A DNA stretch of 64,000 nucleotides. Source: Helicoverpa zea (Eukaryota > Arthropoda > Insecta > Lepidoptera > Noctuidae). The stretch spans positions 1,676,501 to 1,740,500 of the forward strand of contig NC_061456.1 in assembly GCF_022581195.2 (NCBI RefSeq), in the 5' to 3' direction. Positions 22,201-32,306 of the stretch are shown here, piece by piece. Below the pieces are notes generated by a model. The model searched no databases, was not told the origin of the DNA, and saw nothing but the letters and a program-made list of their open reading frames with translations. Made by a program: the position numbers and the translations under genes. Position 1 is the stretch's first letter. Each line of letters starts with the position of its first letter.

Positions 22201-25200
22201 CTGTAATGTATTATTCCAATTAAAAAAGCACCATCTTATTAGCCGAAAATTTAAACAATTTCCCGACAGCCTTAAGAAAGGACCACCTTGCTCAAAGTTA
22301 AACCACACAAAGACCAACTCACAGGGGTAATATGACCGGTACCGAGGCACCTCCATGCTGTCTGAGATCTCCCAGGCAACTCGCCCCTGGACCCACAACT
22401 TCCCTGAACAACATCCCGATTACCAATGTCTGGTATCACTCACTCCTTTTCTCGTATAACGGGGTCCTTCTCTAGTACCTCACCCCACTGGGTATAAGTT
22501 TATAACTGTTGTAATATAGAGGTAAGCGATATAATTGTTATTTCCCTTTTGATTTTGCGTTTGTAGTTGTTTGTCGAGACCTTAGTGGTCAAAAGAATAT
22601 TTGGATGTAAAGCTTGATTGTTTAATTTGATTCGTATTTACAATAAAAGTGTAACATAACAGAAGTTATAGTTATTGTTTGGTATTACGTAGAATTAATG
22701 TTTGTTGTTATTTTACAGGTTTCAGTTAGTACACGAAAAAAGTCTGACAAGAAACTAATATGTTAGAAATAAATACATCATACTTTTGTTGCTATGTGCC
22801 TATATACATTTTGGTTACCTACGTATAAAAAATTCCTTAACCAATTTTAAGGATAACTTATTAACAAATAGGTAAAGAAAATTCTTCAGAAATAGCCGGC
22901 TAGGTCATTGAAACTCTAATACCAAGAATTCAAATAAGACATTCTGCTCAACAAACTCCAATAAATAGACCTAGTAAGTTATACGTTATCCAAATAAATA
23001 GATATTAATACTTTTATTTTTATATAAAAAGCCAGACACAACCTCATAAAATTAACTCTACAAAATGTTCTCAAATTGATAGATATTTCATACACACTAT
23101 AATGTTTAACATAAAATACTTGAGATTCAAAAAGCATCCATAAAAACCCCGTTTCCAATAAGAGGCAATAAAACACAATGGAATACACGGACGAACCATT
23201 GGACCAGACGACGTATACCTGTATAAATATAAAAATGATATAAAGCGCGGGGCGAGGGGAGGCGGCGCGTGGCCGGCCTTATATCGAAGGTAGCCAGTCA
23301 ACTATTATAAACGGGGATCATCCCTTGCAGCTATTGATAATGAGCGCTCAGGTGTAATCGTACGGGGCAGTCGCAATTATGCATTGTGAGGTATCATGTG
23401 CAAATTGCACGGTGTAATTTGAGTAGAGACTTTAGGCGCACGCGCAGGTTATAATTGGTAAAATGGTTGCGAAATTAATTGCATTTTTTGCAGTAGCAAA
23501 TGTTTTTGATAATTAAAAATTATGATTTTGAGGTTTATGTTTTTAATTCACATTTTTAATTCAACTATTTTCTGTTTATGCGCAAGAATTTCGACTTAAG
23601 ATATATTTTTTTAATAGAAATAAATCATTTATTTCCAAAAAATGTATGATACAAATATGGTGGAAAATTATTTATATTGTTTCAATACATTTCGCCTTAC
23701 GGCATGAAAAGCATTTTTTATTAGGCAAGTGTGTGGGATTTTCAGTATAATCAGTCAACAATATTATTCAGACAAGTACTACAATGATACTTCAATTTAT
23801 AAATATTCCAGAACACATTTTAATTATACACAGTATTAGCAAAATAAATATTTTTCGAGATATTTCTTTACAAGAGGTAACTCACGACCCTACAAAACAA
23901 TTTCGCTACCAATCCAAGATTAAAAATCAGCGCACCTGCATCTATTTCGTACTATCATTAATACAGGACCACTTACTCGCTAATTCGTCTTTATTATATT
24001 CCCTCAATACTTATGTCAAAGCAATAAAGTTCATTTTCCAAAAGTATAGATAACAAATGGGGTGCATTTAATAGGGCATCAATCCTGACAGGTAGGAGAT
24101 AATCAGATATTATTATACAGGGGGTGAAGTCTTAGCAGTTTGTTTGTCCATCAAAGGTCTTCATACAAAGCATGCATTGTGACACTTTGACAACTCAGGC
24201 AGAAACTCAAAGAGATAAATCGTACAACGTGAGATTTTGTGAGTGAATAAATCTGTTTTTATTTGGGAGATTTGCAAACACTTTGATAGATTTGGATTGC
24301 TAACAGCTATGCACTTGTTTATTTGTACCTATTGACATTTTTTTGGGATTTACTGCTTAAGACTCTTGGCTGTATTTAATACTACATATTACAAATATAA
24401 GTTACAGTTTTTTTTAAAGCAAGCTTATGAATTAGCTAGATGTTATTTAAAGCCTAGAAAGAAAGCAAACTATTTTATGACATCTCATGAATGTGAATTT
24501 CCGATGGGTGACAGCGCCTAAAACGTTAGTCAAAGTTTGATTAGGTACTTACAAAACAAACCTTCACCAAAAATCCCGATTTACCAGGAAGAAGTATTAC
24601 AAACCTTCTTACAGTAAAAAGCATAGATGACATCCCCATGATCAATGGCCATGCTGTTAAAAAAGGTGATAAGCACAAAATAAAAAGTAAAAACTTGCTT
24701 TCTTGGTCACTATGGTCTTCAGTCTTGACGCGGGAGCCTGGCCGTGCCCATGCGCCCCGCACTGCTTGCCACACGAAATACATATAAATACGTAAATAAA
24801 AATGTGCTCAAAACAAAATAATGTGCAACGAAAAATATTCATGCTCAACGTTACCGAAATAAAAAATATTAAAATTGCATTTTACAAACAAAACTACGGA
24901 ACGAACACTATGGTGCAAATAATATTCGGATTCCTAAGATTTTTTATGCTGACTACTGACAAAACGAGAATATTTTTTAAAAGCTGACTGTGACTAGTTT
25001 TGCTACTGTTGTTCAGATCCATCGTTCCTGAAGAGAGATATAAAAATTTAACATGACATTTCTGAAACGCTGAGAAACGGCTAGTTCAATAAGTACTTGT
25101 AGGTACGATTCTAGTATAACTTACTGATAATCTCATATGGTTTCTATTTACTCATAATTGGAACATCGCAGATAGGCCCTATAATTTACCTTTCTAATAA

Positions 25201-28200
25201 ATTTTAACACCATCTCTCTTCACTCAACTCCAAAACAGTGCTAACTAATTACAAATACATTCAATTGCAGCTAGTTTATGTTCTACTTACACTCACTGGC
25301 CACGGTGATGTAGGTATGCTGAGCCTCCGCGGTGGGACTGGAGTGACCTGAACTGTCGCCGTTCACTTCCACCACCGTGCTCGATACCTGAGGACATTGT
25401 GGTAGCTTGCTGAGTTCAGAACTGTATAGCCTTTTGCAAGTTAAAAGAATATGCTTCAAGGGTTGTTTTAATGGGAATTAAGGAGTACCTAAGAGGTAGT
25501 TTTTGGTGCGTCATCCCTCAACCACTGACCACCACTGTGAACGCTTGTGATGAGTCATTTCCTAACACAAGTTCTTCTCCTTGGGTTACCCGGGCATCTG
25601 AGTTGAGAAGGTCAGATAGGCATTCGCTCCTTGTAAAACACTGGTAGTCAACTGCATCCTGATAGACTGGAAGCCGACCCCAACATAGTTGGAAAAAGGG
25701 TAGGCAGATGAGATGATGTTATTCTCCTTATAAGCAAGCTATTCAGCTTCCTTTACACAGTATCCAATAATCTTTCAGAGAAGGCTAATTGTTTCTTCTC
25801 TGTTTAAGAGACAATGCCCACTCAGTGCTTCCCCGAAGAAATGGATATGAAAGATTTGATCGCATATTGTATCCTTAACCGTTCTTTAAAATAGGAACAA
25901 AGGAACCCTTTAAGAAGACTTTCTTGTAACACATATTTACCTGTTGCATAGCATGCTGCAAATGCATGGAGTCGGGTATTTCCGGGATGACGATGAGCTC
26001 GCGCACGGCGCTCGGCGAGGCAGCGCCGGCCGCGCCGCCGCCCTATGTACCAACACAATTTTATAGGGGAACACACTTTTATTGTGAAGTTGCGTGACAA
26101 TACTTTTATGCACCCAGTGGTAGTATACAGGACAAGTAAAATATCATTGTATATTTCACGTCAATGTGAAAATATATCGCGGAACAAACCTACTTATTAT
26201 TATGTAGTAGGTATACTGAGGATTAGAGACAGATTGGGTTTCATTGTAGGTAGGCAGGTATAAACTCCTCGGATAGCCAGAATATACATATCTAAGTTTT
26301 TTTTTTTTATTATGAAAAATAGACTTTCTGTGTTGTGGCTGTTTCACTGAAGTTTAGGTGCTAGATAATTCAGGTGGGTGATTAAAAGTAGAACACTGCC
26401 TAAAACTAGACGCCTACTACCTCCTTATGGCAATGATCTAGATCAAGTTTGAAATCTTTATGAATCAGATAGGTTTATATATTTAAGTATCTTTCTAGAA
26501 CACTGGCGTCTATTTTGTCTGTGAAAATCAAAGGCTGACTTTAGTGTGAATACACCAGCTGCTTCACCTTGAAACACAATTGTTAAGAAAAGTCAAGGCA
26601 AAGAAAGAAAGCTAGGTATTAAATCCTTGATAGTATTTTTATCGTACCTACCTAATAATCGACTTTGAGTGAGGCTGACTCATTATCACTTTACCGACGT
26701 AATTGGTAGGTAGGTACTCTACAATTGCATATTATTATTAGGAAAAACGTAAATATAATTCGTAGGTGTAATAATAACGTTAATTTGGCGCGTGACGTCA
26801 TAAACCGTCATGATGATTCAGCAATATTCGTGTGCTGTAGGTACTGATTTGTAGATCTAGAAATAATACCCAGGTGGGTAGGTGTCTAATATCAGTTTAT
26901 GCCTTGGTGCAAATATTAGATGGTCAGCACTACTTCACTCTGAATGGCGTAATTAGTAAAACTTTTATGCTGACTCTACTCTAGTTGAAATATTTACAGC
27001 AAGTTGGACGGAGTAGGTAAAATTGGATTGCGCATTTTAAAATTACAAGAACAATGGGAATTAATGTTCACATCATAAAATGTTACGATTTCTATCAATT
27101 TGTGCTACAGCATTGCGTCGTCGTAACCAAAGCCTAATCAGTATTACGTAAACTCCAATAAGTCTAATGTGTGTAGGTCTTCCCTAAGTAGATAAATACT
27201 AACATTCAAAGTCAAATGAGTCTGGTATGTTTTCATGTCTAAATGACTGAACCGAATGAGCAGCCGATTTGACCAACGGGCGGCAATTTCAGGGCTGATA
27301 ATGGATTGAATATCCGATGGTAAAAGGTGGAACCTACTCAACATTATTTCGTATCACATCGTATCGATATGATCTCGTTTATAACCTGATACATGAATCA
27401 ATCCCCATAGGAAAGCAAGCGAAACCTACGGAAAAAAGCTACTATTAAAAATTTCTTGTATACCTGTGTTGGAGCCGCGAGCCGTGCTGCCATGTCGGGC
27501 GAAGCTGGCGGCGACGACTCCACAAGTACCTCGTCGCCCGCGCACTCAAAATCTGAAAAATATTTCCATGGAACATGTTTTATTAAACTGTAGGCAAAAG
27601 TGGAACATTTCGTTAGACTATTTACGTTGGAATTGTAGTCAATTTGAATGCCCAAAGATAGTTTAATAAAAGCAGCAAAACAATCGTGCTTAATAATGGT
27701 AACATATAAATAAAATATATTTGTCTCAAATCCTGTAATTCTTCATAGAAAAGAAAATTATGTAATGACCTACCCACATAACAATAAAATGTCTCAGAAA
27801 CCTTTTTGAATTGTTAATTTGCATGAAATTGACCAATACCCTTTTAATTTTGTTAAATGTCACAAGTTACTAAGCCTATTTTACAAGCAGTTTTTAATCT
27901 TGTAATTATAGTGAAAGCCATACCTGCTACTGGCTAATTGGCAACATTTCAAAATGGGGTAGCTCACCCCTTTGATACCAGATTGCAATTAAATATAATG
28001 CAGGCAGGTAGTCAGAAAGAAAAAGAAAACTATTTTTAACCTTGCCCTACTATTATTTTGCAATTACACAAAATATTATGCAATTTTTTCCTCATACATA
28101 CAGAAATTAGAGCTAAATTATTATCATTCAAATCAAAAACTATAATAAATTTATTACAAGGAAATCAATAAAATTATCATCAATGCAAGATAATATAAAC

Positions 28201-28531
28201 TTAAATGAATCAACAAAATTATTAACATTATCAAAATAAAATTTCACAAATCACTTCAAAATAAATTTTTCCTTTCTCCAGAAGGCATATGAATTTCAAA
28301 AAAATAATATTTAGCAATAATAAACAGAATAATGTATGTGAATTGTTGCATAACAACATCCCAGGTGATAGAGATGTTATTGATCTGGTGGGAGCAAGGG
28401 CGGAGAGTATCCGTGGAGCGTAACCTGGCAACACCTCATCTGTCCCTCCGCACCGTCACTCTCAACAAAACAACTGTACAAAAACACTCACTCTCCAAAT
28501 AGAACACATTCTCAAAGCCCATCTCAGACAT
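7224..28531 (-). CDS. Rfx: RFX family transcription factor (RFX1/2/3 type), complete
   Basis: A winged-helix factor that binds X-box DNA and controls ciliary genes in metazoans (family knowledge). Fourteen coding exons, 5' to 3': 28492-28531, 27464-27552, 25941-26042, 25297-25387, 21867-21951, 20814-20928, 18821-18941, 17874-18145, 17334-17500, 16500-16932, 15512-15622, 10246-10418, 7851-7980, 7224-7361. All junctions are GT-AG with matching phases; the sum is 2,067 nt, 688 aa plus stop. The start is MSEMGFENVFYLE. The DNA-binding domain is about residues 199-275 (ATVQWLLDHYETAEG ... RTRRLGTRGNSKYHYYG). The conserved C-terminal dimerisation region includes LPDVLRPIPAALTQAIRNFAK (about 427-447), LRRYTSLNHLAQAARAVL, MLADLNRVDF (506) and WSFYSSLVIRELTLRSAASF (about 583-604). 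The protein ends in a very acidic tail (about 644-688). The length is somewhat short for the family. Introns are full of transposons, and the exon at 10246-10418 has been tandemly amplified. Confidence 0.95.
7436..7526 (+). repeat. Interspersed repeat (gaggtcagatagg family), copy 1
   Basis: It shares gaggaggtcagatagg, agtcgctcc, gttagactgga and ccgaccccaaca with 25590-25700, 53460-53611 and, inverted, 60821-60928. It looks like the 3' end of a LINE or SINE. It lies in the last RFX intron, just past the terminal exon. Confidence 0.55.
8160..8239. repeat. Degenerate outlying unit of the RFX exon array
   Basis: cacgcagccctccagctacccgcaccgg and tatagtcacctg correspond, with mismatches, to the 174-bp units that begin at 8614. 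The rest of this unit resumes at 8590 after an intervening SINE. Confidence 0.6.
8240..8589 (+). mobile_element. tRNA-derived SINE, copy 2
   Basis: Same family as 2274-2629. It is bounded by atagtcacctg (8229-8239) and atagtgacctg (8590-8600), an 11-bp target duplication with one mismatch. The target is a degenerate unit of the RFX exon array, so the SINE arrived after the array began to form. Confidence 0.8.
8614..10378 (-). repeat. 174-bp tandem array derived from an RFX exon and its splice donor
   Basis: The word gtgcgcacgcagccctcc starts at 8614 and recurs every 174 bp (8788, 8962, 9136, 9310, 9484, 9658, 9832, 10006, 10180), ending in a partial unit at 10354. That makes ten full units. 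On the minus strand each holds the 3' part of RFX exon 12, its donor (CTCAG|GTGACTG) and a little intron. The unit at the right end is the real exon, since only it joins the exon's 5' part and acceptor at 10418. Units are almost identical; the only difference I saw is C versus T in gccgCtcgtg, with C in the two end units and T in the middle ones. Because 174 is divisible by three, one non-RFX frame stays open through the whole array. Read in the RFX frame, each extra unit has stops just after the donor. Confidence 0.9.
10488..11210 (+). mobile_element. Truncated non-LTR retrotransposon 3' UTR, type uncertain
   Basis: A GC-rich non-coding segment (cagccccgcagggcatctga ... gaggtctggtagagac) in an AT-rich intron, flanked on both sides by caagataat-like words that may be a target duplication. 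It resembles LINE 3' UTR relics. I cannot assign the clade from sequence alone. Confidence 0.4.
11456..12450 (+). mobile_element. 5'-truncated RTE-type LINE with 18-bp target duplication
   Basis: The body 11474-12432 is open from 11474 to a stop after 12427, encoding the C-terminal part of a reverse transcriptase. It contains GVHQGSVLSPFLFS, the catalytic YADD box (LLMYADDIAL, about 170 nt into the frame), then LRYLG-type and RWYGHVLR...GRPRKCW motifs typical of the RTE clade and relatives. It ends in a gatgatgatg tail. acactgctgcaggcgcgt is repeated at 11456-11473 and 12433-12450. The N-terminal endonuclease and most of the RT are missing, so it is dead on arrival. It lies in the RFX intron between the exons at 15512 and 10418. 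Confidence 0.85.
12456..12705. repeat. GC-rich minisatellite, 19-bp monomer in 38-bp dimers
   Basis: gcagacacagac recurs every 19 bp. Two monomer versions alternate (ccgcgag- and ccccgcgcg-type), giving a 38-bp higher-order period and about 13 monomers. The array directly abuts the 3' target duplication of the RTE element. The Arg/Thr-rich or Cys-rich open frames across it are by-products of the repeat. Confidence 0.9.
12745..13300. repeat. Unclassified interspersed repeat with gcgctcgc motifs
   Basis: Begins with gtggcggccctaggggtgtg and carries a hairpin-like gtgccatcgcacagggcctcgcgcttgg. Downstream it repeatedly carries cgcgctcgctac / cgctacgctcgcgg words, also found inverted at 13773 and 14311. 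No coding potential seen. Confidence 0.35.
13450..13683 (+). pseudogene. R1-like LINE fragment: RT C-terminal zinc-finger region
   Basis: The + frame from 13504 reads a segment with TYRMTQVLAGHGCFGRYLH and a CHHC finger (GCHHCADSPE), typical of the C-terminal end of R1/Jockey-group ORF2. The reading is interrupted at about 13684 by inserted DNA and resumes at about 14580. Confidence 0.65.
13773..14398. repeat. Direct repeat flanking a MITE inside the R1 relic
   Basis: gattgcgcgagcgaagcgag followed by gcgcgaa...ttttgtta...caaaacaaaaat...aaaatgtagccca occurs at 13773-13859 and again at 14311-14398 with about 85-90% identity by eye. The first copy has been interrupted by the MITE at 13860-14260. 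Confidence 0.6.
13860..14260. mobile_element. GC-rich MITE with about 83-bp inverted ends, TAA duplication
   Basis: Ends start gggtgcgtccacatctggcg and are nearly perfect inverted repeats for about 83 bp (to gctgcgcgcgtgca). TAA flanks both sides (13857-13859, 14261-14263). A three-base TWA duplication is typical of the PIF/Harbinger superfamily. It is non-coding, though GC-rich enough to give spurious frames on both strands. Confidence 0.8.
14580..15119 (+). pseudogene. R1-like LINE 3' end, continuation
   Basis: Frames with LVQAMVRSEREWDAVASFCE and EEAERQR match the C-terminus expected after the finger at 13504-13683. A 3' UTR follows (ataccgcggccctgg ... taacccacagcggg) and ends in a run of ten A at about 15110-15119. 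The earlier fragment at 497-634 is another copy of this 3' UTR. Stop codons and a gap make it a relic. Confidence 0.65.
15661..15762. repeat. 25-bp tandem repeat, about 3-4 units
   Basis: aatagttgtggcctaaacgg-aggta repeats with small changes. It lies just upstream, in transcript terms, of the RFX exon 15512-15622. Confidence 0.7.
15901..16450 (+). mobile_element. PIF/Harbinger-derived element carrying a MADF-like fragment
   Basis: Ends are inverted (gtgtgggtccacactg...agcgcggt) and flanked by TTA at 15898-15900 and 16451-16453. From ATG 16184 a + frame encodes a region resembling the first half of a MADF (Myb/SANT-like) domain: FISAIQSKPPIWQSK, TRKLWSEIKEHFPG. MADF proteins are the usual second gene of PIF/Harbinger elements. 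The domain runs out after about 50 residues into terminal-repeat sequence, so this is an internally deleted copy. It ends only about 50 bp from the donor of RFX exon 16500-16932. Confidence 0.75.
17874..18145 (-). CDS. Rfx: RFX exon encoding most of the DNA-binding domain
   Basis: It encodes VSLPRSTLYAHYLRHC, then the recognition and wing region with NAASFGKLIRSVFIGLRTRR and LGTRGNSKYHYYGIR, which is close to invariant in the RFX family, followed by an acidic linker ending TDVLDQ. Acceptor tttttccacag at 18146-18148; donor GTTTGTG after 17874. Phase 1 in, phase 0 out. Confidence 0.95.
19040..19373 (+). mobile_element. tRNA-derived SINE, copy 3
   Basis: Same family as 2274 and 8240 (tggtctagctgtcgcaag, ccgaaatcgctttgtgggtt, gtaaatgtcggtcctgctcc), with more mutations in the tRNA-like part. 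It lies in the RFX intron between exons 20814 and 18821. Target duplication unclear. Confidence 0.75.
22005..22290. repeat. Diverged tandem duplication
   Basis: aatcttcaaggatatcccta-taaagcacagttga ... ccgacagtcttttaaag is followed by acatcttcaaggacaatccc-ggaaagcacagttga ... ccgacagccttaagaaag: two head-to-tail units of about 135-150 bp in an RFX intron, next to the candidate cassette exon. Confidence 0.55.
22323..22403 (-). CDS. Candidate RFX cassette exon (81 bp)
   Basis: Between RFX exons 25297-25387 and 21867-21951, a segment bounded by ttgttcag| and |GTGAGT is open in the frame set by the preceding exon (phase 1 in, phase 1 out). It would insert 27 residues, including EISDSMEVPRYRSYYP, just before EGGNGVNYHVQYV without shifting the frame. 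It is not counted in the 688-aa model. The polypyrimidine tract is weak, so this could be chance. Confidence 0.35.
25590..25700 (+). repeat. Interspersed repeat (gaggtcagatagg family), copy 2
   Basis: gaaggtcagataggcattcg ... cactggtagtcaactgcatc ... gactggaagccgaccccaac, the same family as 7436 and 53460; followed by gatgagatgatg. It lies in an RFX intron. Confidence 0.55.
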
Positions 28532-29665
28532 TTTGAATCAAAAATTAATTTCTGCTACAAAATATCACTTGGACACAACAGTTACACATTATTGTGACTT
28601 AACACTGGTTTGTATGATATCAAGTATTGATCAAACAACCGTCTCTATGTGCTTGGTTGGTTCACTGTCATGTTTGCTACTGTTTCTGTGAGAATTTTGT
28701 TTTTAATGCTCTGTAGTGTGGGCTAGCTAGAGGTAGTGTGTGTAATTTAGAGATAGGGACGTAGGGGGGTGGTGCAGGTGCTTTGTTACGGTTCAGTGGC
28801 ACCACCTGCCATCTACCACCATACGTAATGCATGACTGGCTTCTTGTTTATGTAATTATTGTATTGTTAGTGCTGCTGACATTTTATTACAACAATTATA
28901 TACAATTATATGTCAAATGATAGACAATATGGTGTTGTTCATTGTTCTAAAATAGGGTGATGTTTTCAAAATAGAATAGTTCTTATCAAATATTTTCCTT
29001 TGTGATATGTTTTTGCCATGAGCATGATTAATGATAAACAAGATAGGTATTACCTCAAATAAAGTGTGAATTTTGTAGTTGTCTTGCCTCACAGTATTTA
29101 AGTCAGCTATAGATTTTAATATAATTAATTTAATTTGGTGATATTAGAGAAGTGGAGTGAGTTAGAGGCTTGATATTCGTTAGCTGCGCATATTTGTCGT
29201 CCCCCTTATGTGCCGCGTAGTACATAAGTCCCGAAAGTTAATTCCGCAGGTGAATAATCCTGGCGTGTCGTGCGCCGTGCCAGGCACCGCCGCCGTATCC
29301 CTCCTGCCCGATAACTTTGATAAAATTGATATGCGACTGGGAGCAAGGGGGAGCTCATTTTGGACGCTTCCCGCTCCGGAGAGCACGCATATCACTCTCG
29401 AAGCGACTGACAGCCATTATTAACGTTATCAAACCATTTTTCAGGTTATTAGCGAAATAATTTATCGAGAATATATTAAACCCACCTGCCATCCATACCT
29501 CGAACTGTCAAAATCATCTTAGTTTCTACGATTATTTTAACCACGAGTAAGTTAATATAACTAATAATTGTTCTATGTGTCGCTACTTTTACCAATTTTT
29601 ATGTAACACGATAAGAAATGACTTATCAATGTTGTTGTCTTGTAGCTACACCCGTTTCCTAGGCT

Positions 29666-30441
29666 TAGGGACACGAAAAAAGTATCGATGCCTTGTGGTA
29701 TCGAGTACATTCCAGTTCGATACCGATACTTTTGTACTCGATACTTTGCATTCGATACTTTTACTCAATAAGTACTTTTTCCCAGGTATCGTATCGAATG
29801 AAGAATTTAATTTAACAGCGCTTTCTAGCTCACTACTACTTATCGGTACAGGTTTCACCACTTTCAGTAGATCCCTTTAAACAATAGGAAGATATGAAAG
29901 TAGTATTCCCAAAATTATCTATATAAATTGACACGAGAATATATATCAATCCCTGCGACGTCAGTACCTTCAGAACGATTATTTTCTAAAGCAGGAAGTA
30001 CCATCGCAAAAAATCGAAACCGCTTATCTCTAAAAAGGCTCAACAAACTTCTATTTTTAAGTGACTTTACGGAGGAGGAATGGGATCTTTAATCTACTAC
30101 GTGGGTGAAACTGTGGGACACTGCTAGTTTTGAGTATACCTCAAATAACTTAATATTGTTTCCTTTTGCTACATTTTCGATTTGTTTCATTCATTCCATT
30201 TTTCTATTATTCTATTAAATATGTGTACCAATACCATTTGTTTTTTATGTCCTGCTGAACTGAAGTAAAACTGACATTATTTACTAACTGATATTGACCT
30301 AGAAAATGTTGATCTAAAAAAGTACTCGATACCTTGAAGTATCGATACTTTTGTTTCGATACTTTAATGAGTACGATACTTTGTTATCGATTCTACTCAT
30401 GAGTACGATATCGATACTTTTGTTTCGATACCGTGTCCCTA
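29666..30441 (+). mobile_element. hAT element remnant, 8-bp duplication
   Basis: Inverted ends TAGGGACACG ... CGTGTCCCTA, subterminal arms packed with gtatcgatacttttg-type repeats, and a perfect 8-bp target duplication cctaggct at 29658-29665 and 30442-30449. All three are hAT hallmarks. At 776 bp it is a deletion derivative. Confidence 0.9.
29943..30092 (+). pseudogene. hAT transposase C-terminal dimerisation fragment
   Basis: Fifty codons to TAA read the C-terminal hallmark of hAT transposases, PATSVPSERLFSKAG...RNRLS...LLFL. The DDE catalytic and BED-finger parts are absent. It lies inside the hAT remnant 29666-30441. Confidence 0.85.
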
Positions 30442-30950
30442 CCTAGGCTACGAACACCCGGGCCAAATTTCAAGCTAGTGATGCTATTAATTACTATTTA
30501 ATATTAGTTACTAAATAATATTACTAAAACTTTAGGATCTTTTTCAGTTCAAAAATAACTTATTGTGACGCAGCACACATTACGAGTACTCTAAAAATAT
30601 TAACATTTGATAAAATAAATTAGGCTGATAATACTGACTCAAGGGTTCCCTTATTTCGCCCCGTAAATAATGATTACCCAAAAAAAAAATTTAAATCAAG
30701 AACAACGTTTTGCAGCGAAAGATATCCTACTTTGAAAGGTAAAGAAAATATAACAAGTAAAATATTAAGAACATGGAAATTTTCACACTTGCTACAGTAC
30801 GGCAAAGTAGTTAAAGTTAATCTCGGCAGTCTGGAGTATAATCTTATGGAGAGACCTTTAAAATAATGTTTCTCTAACCTTACTCCCTCAGAGGAGGTTA
30901 AATTAACAAGTCTGTTGCTATATAAGTGGAGAAAAACAAATACTAGAGTG

Positions 30951-31220
30951 TTAACTTGAAGTTAATTTATTTTTACCCTCCAAGCAGTCCGCTTCATAAA
31001 TTATTATTGCGTTATCTGAATAAACATCAACAATTTCAACTGTTTTTTTTGCATTCATGTTTGGTTCTAAACTGTCACTTCCTTTTCTTTGATTGTTATT
31101 TTCCATTAGGTTTTTTCCAGTCCAAACTTCGTGTATCGCGTACTTCTCATCCAAAGTATTAAAATCACCTTGGTAATAATATTTATTTACGAAAACACAC
31201 AAATCAAACCCGAGTGACAT
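30951..31220 (-). CDS. Possible small protein, unrecognised
   Basis: An 89-codon frame from ATG at 31220, divergent from UBL4A with about 530 bp between starts. Composition is mixed and hydrophilic (MSLGFDLCVFVNKYYYQGDF at the start, ENNNQRKGSDSLEPN in the middle), without signal peptide or membrane segment. A possible donor (GAGG|GTAAAA) lies near its end, so it might be a first exon. I do not recognise a family; it may be chance. Confidence 0.3.
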   Translation of the reverse strand: MSLGFDLCVFVNKYYYQGDFNTLDEKYAIHEVWTGKNLMENNNQRKGSDSLEPNMNAKKTVEIVDVYSDNAIIIYEADCLEGKNKLTSS

Positions 31221-31751
31221 TTACAAATTGTTCTATTTTATTTGAATTAATGGCATTCAAGAATAAAATCTAGGTGGCTATTTCTATTTCGTTTTTTAAC
31301 CTCCGTGGGATTAAATAAATAAAATACAAAACCTCAGAATTACTTATTGTGCAACACCAAAAGAATGTCAACGTCATCGACCGTCAGCTGCAGCTGTCAC
31401 GTATATCAATGTCAAAACATTTTACCAGGCCGAGCGCGTTTCAGACTCATAAAATAATCTTGGGCTATTTGTAGTATCATACTTTTATATCGGAAAGAGC
31501 ACACATATCCATTAAACCGTGAGCGTAAAAGAGATATAGACCAAATTTTGTCACTGTGAATAATACATAACATGGAAAATAGCATTTTGTACTGACTGAC
31601 AGAATTGTCAACTGCACTAAAAATCGGTCGTCAGGTGTCAAACCAATACAGTTGTTTTTGTCTGTCATTGGTATCATGCTGCTGAATTAATATTTTTGTA
31701 ATTTACACGCAGTGTTTCATAAAAACAAGATATATACTGATACTATTCAAA

Positions 31752-32285
31752 ATGAAAGTAATCGTCAAAAAGTTGCAAGGTGGTGAATGTTGCCTGGACG
31801 TAAGTATTACCCATAATAGTGAGATTGAAAGTTTCGTTTCAGAATACACCTACATAATTCATGTTTTGTTTTAGGTGTTTCCTTCTACACATATATATGA
31901 AATTAAACGACAAGTTGCTGAACAATTAAATATACCAGTAGAAGAACAGAAATTGCTGCTACTAGGCAGGACACTAGTGGATGAACAAACTGTAGAATCA
32001 TACCCTACTATTAAAGATGGTACTAAATTGAACCTAGTTGTTAAGAAGCCTGATACTCTTCAAGAAGCTTCCGCGAAGTATTTCAAGAAAATGTATGGCA
32101 TGACAGATGCTGAAGCTACAGCTGCAGGCAACCGCCTTGTGAAACTTGTGCAAGAGAAATTCAGTAAATTGTCATGGGATGATGTTGATAGGCTATCGTT
32201 GGACTGCATGCTGGACGAAAATGGGCAAAGTCGAAGTCCTCCCATGGAGATTGAGCCTGAGTGTGATGATGTATACAGTTTATAA
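31752..32285 (+). CDS. Ubl4a: Ubiquitin-like protein 4A / Get5 homologue
   Basis: Exons 31752-31799 (16 codons, donor GTAAGT) and 31875-32285; 152 aa. Residues 1-74 form a ubiquitin-like fold (MKVIVKKLQGGECCLD, then EIKRQVAEQL, QKLLLLGRTLVDEQTV, LNLVVKK). There is no C-terminal GlyGly, so it is not conjugated. Residues about 88-135 (ASAKYFKKMYGMTDAEATAA ... LSWDDVDRLSLDCM) match the C-terminal domain by which UBL4A binds BAG6 in vertebrates. In that complex, with GET4 and SGTA, UBL4A hands tail-anchored membrane proteins to the cytosolic targeting ATPase; this role is family knowledge. The start is chosen by homology and by clean splicing. Poly(A) signals follow at once. Confidence 0.93.
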
Positions 32286-32300
32286 ATAAATGTGGACTCT

Positions 32301-32306
32301 AATAAA
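32301..32306 (+). terminator. Poly(A) signal for UBL4A
   Basis: AATAAA 16 nt after the stop; another AATAAA overlaps the stop region at 32285-32290. Either would give a very short 3' UTR. Confidence 0.55.

Larger units (their letters stand above)
28532..31751. other. Intergenic region between RFX and UBL4A starts
   Basis: The two genes start head to head about 3.2 kb apart. The region holds the RFX 5' UTR and promoter, paired E-box-like CAGGTG/CACCTG words near 28767-28808, a GC-richer patch at about 29180-29420 with no convincing coding frame, a hAT remnant (29666-30441) and one weak small ORF (30951-31220). No TATA box can be assigned. Confidence 0.5.
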
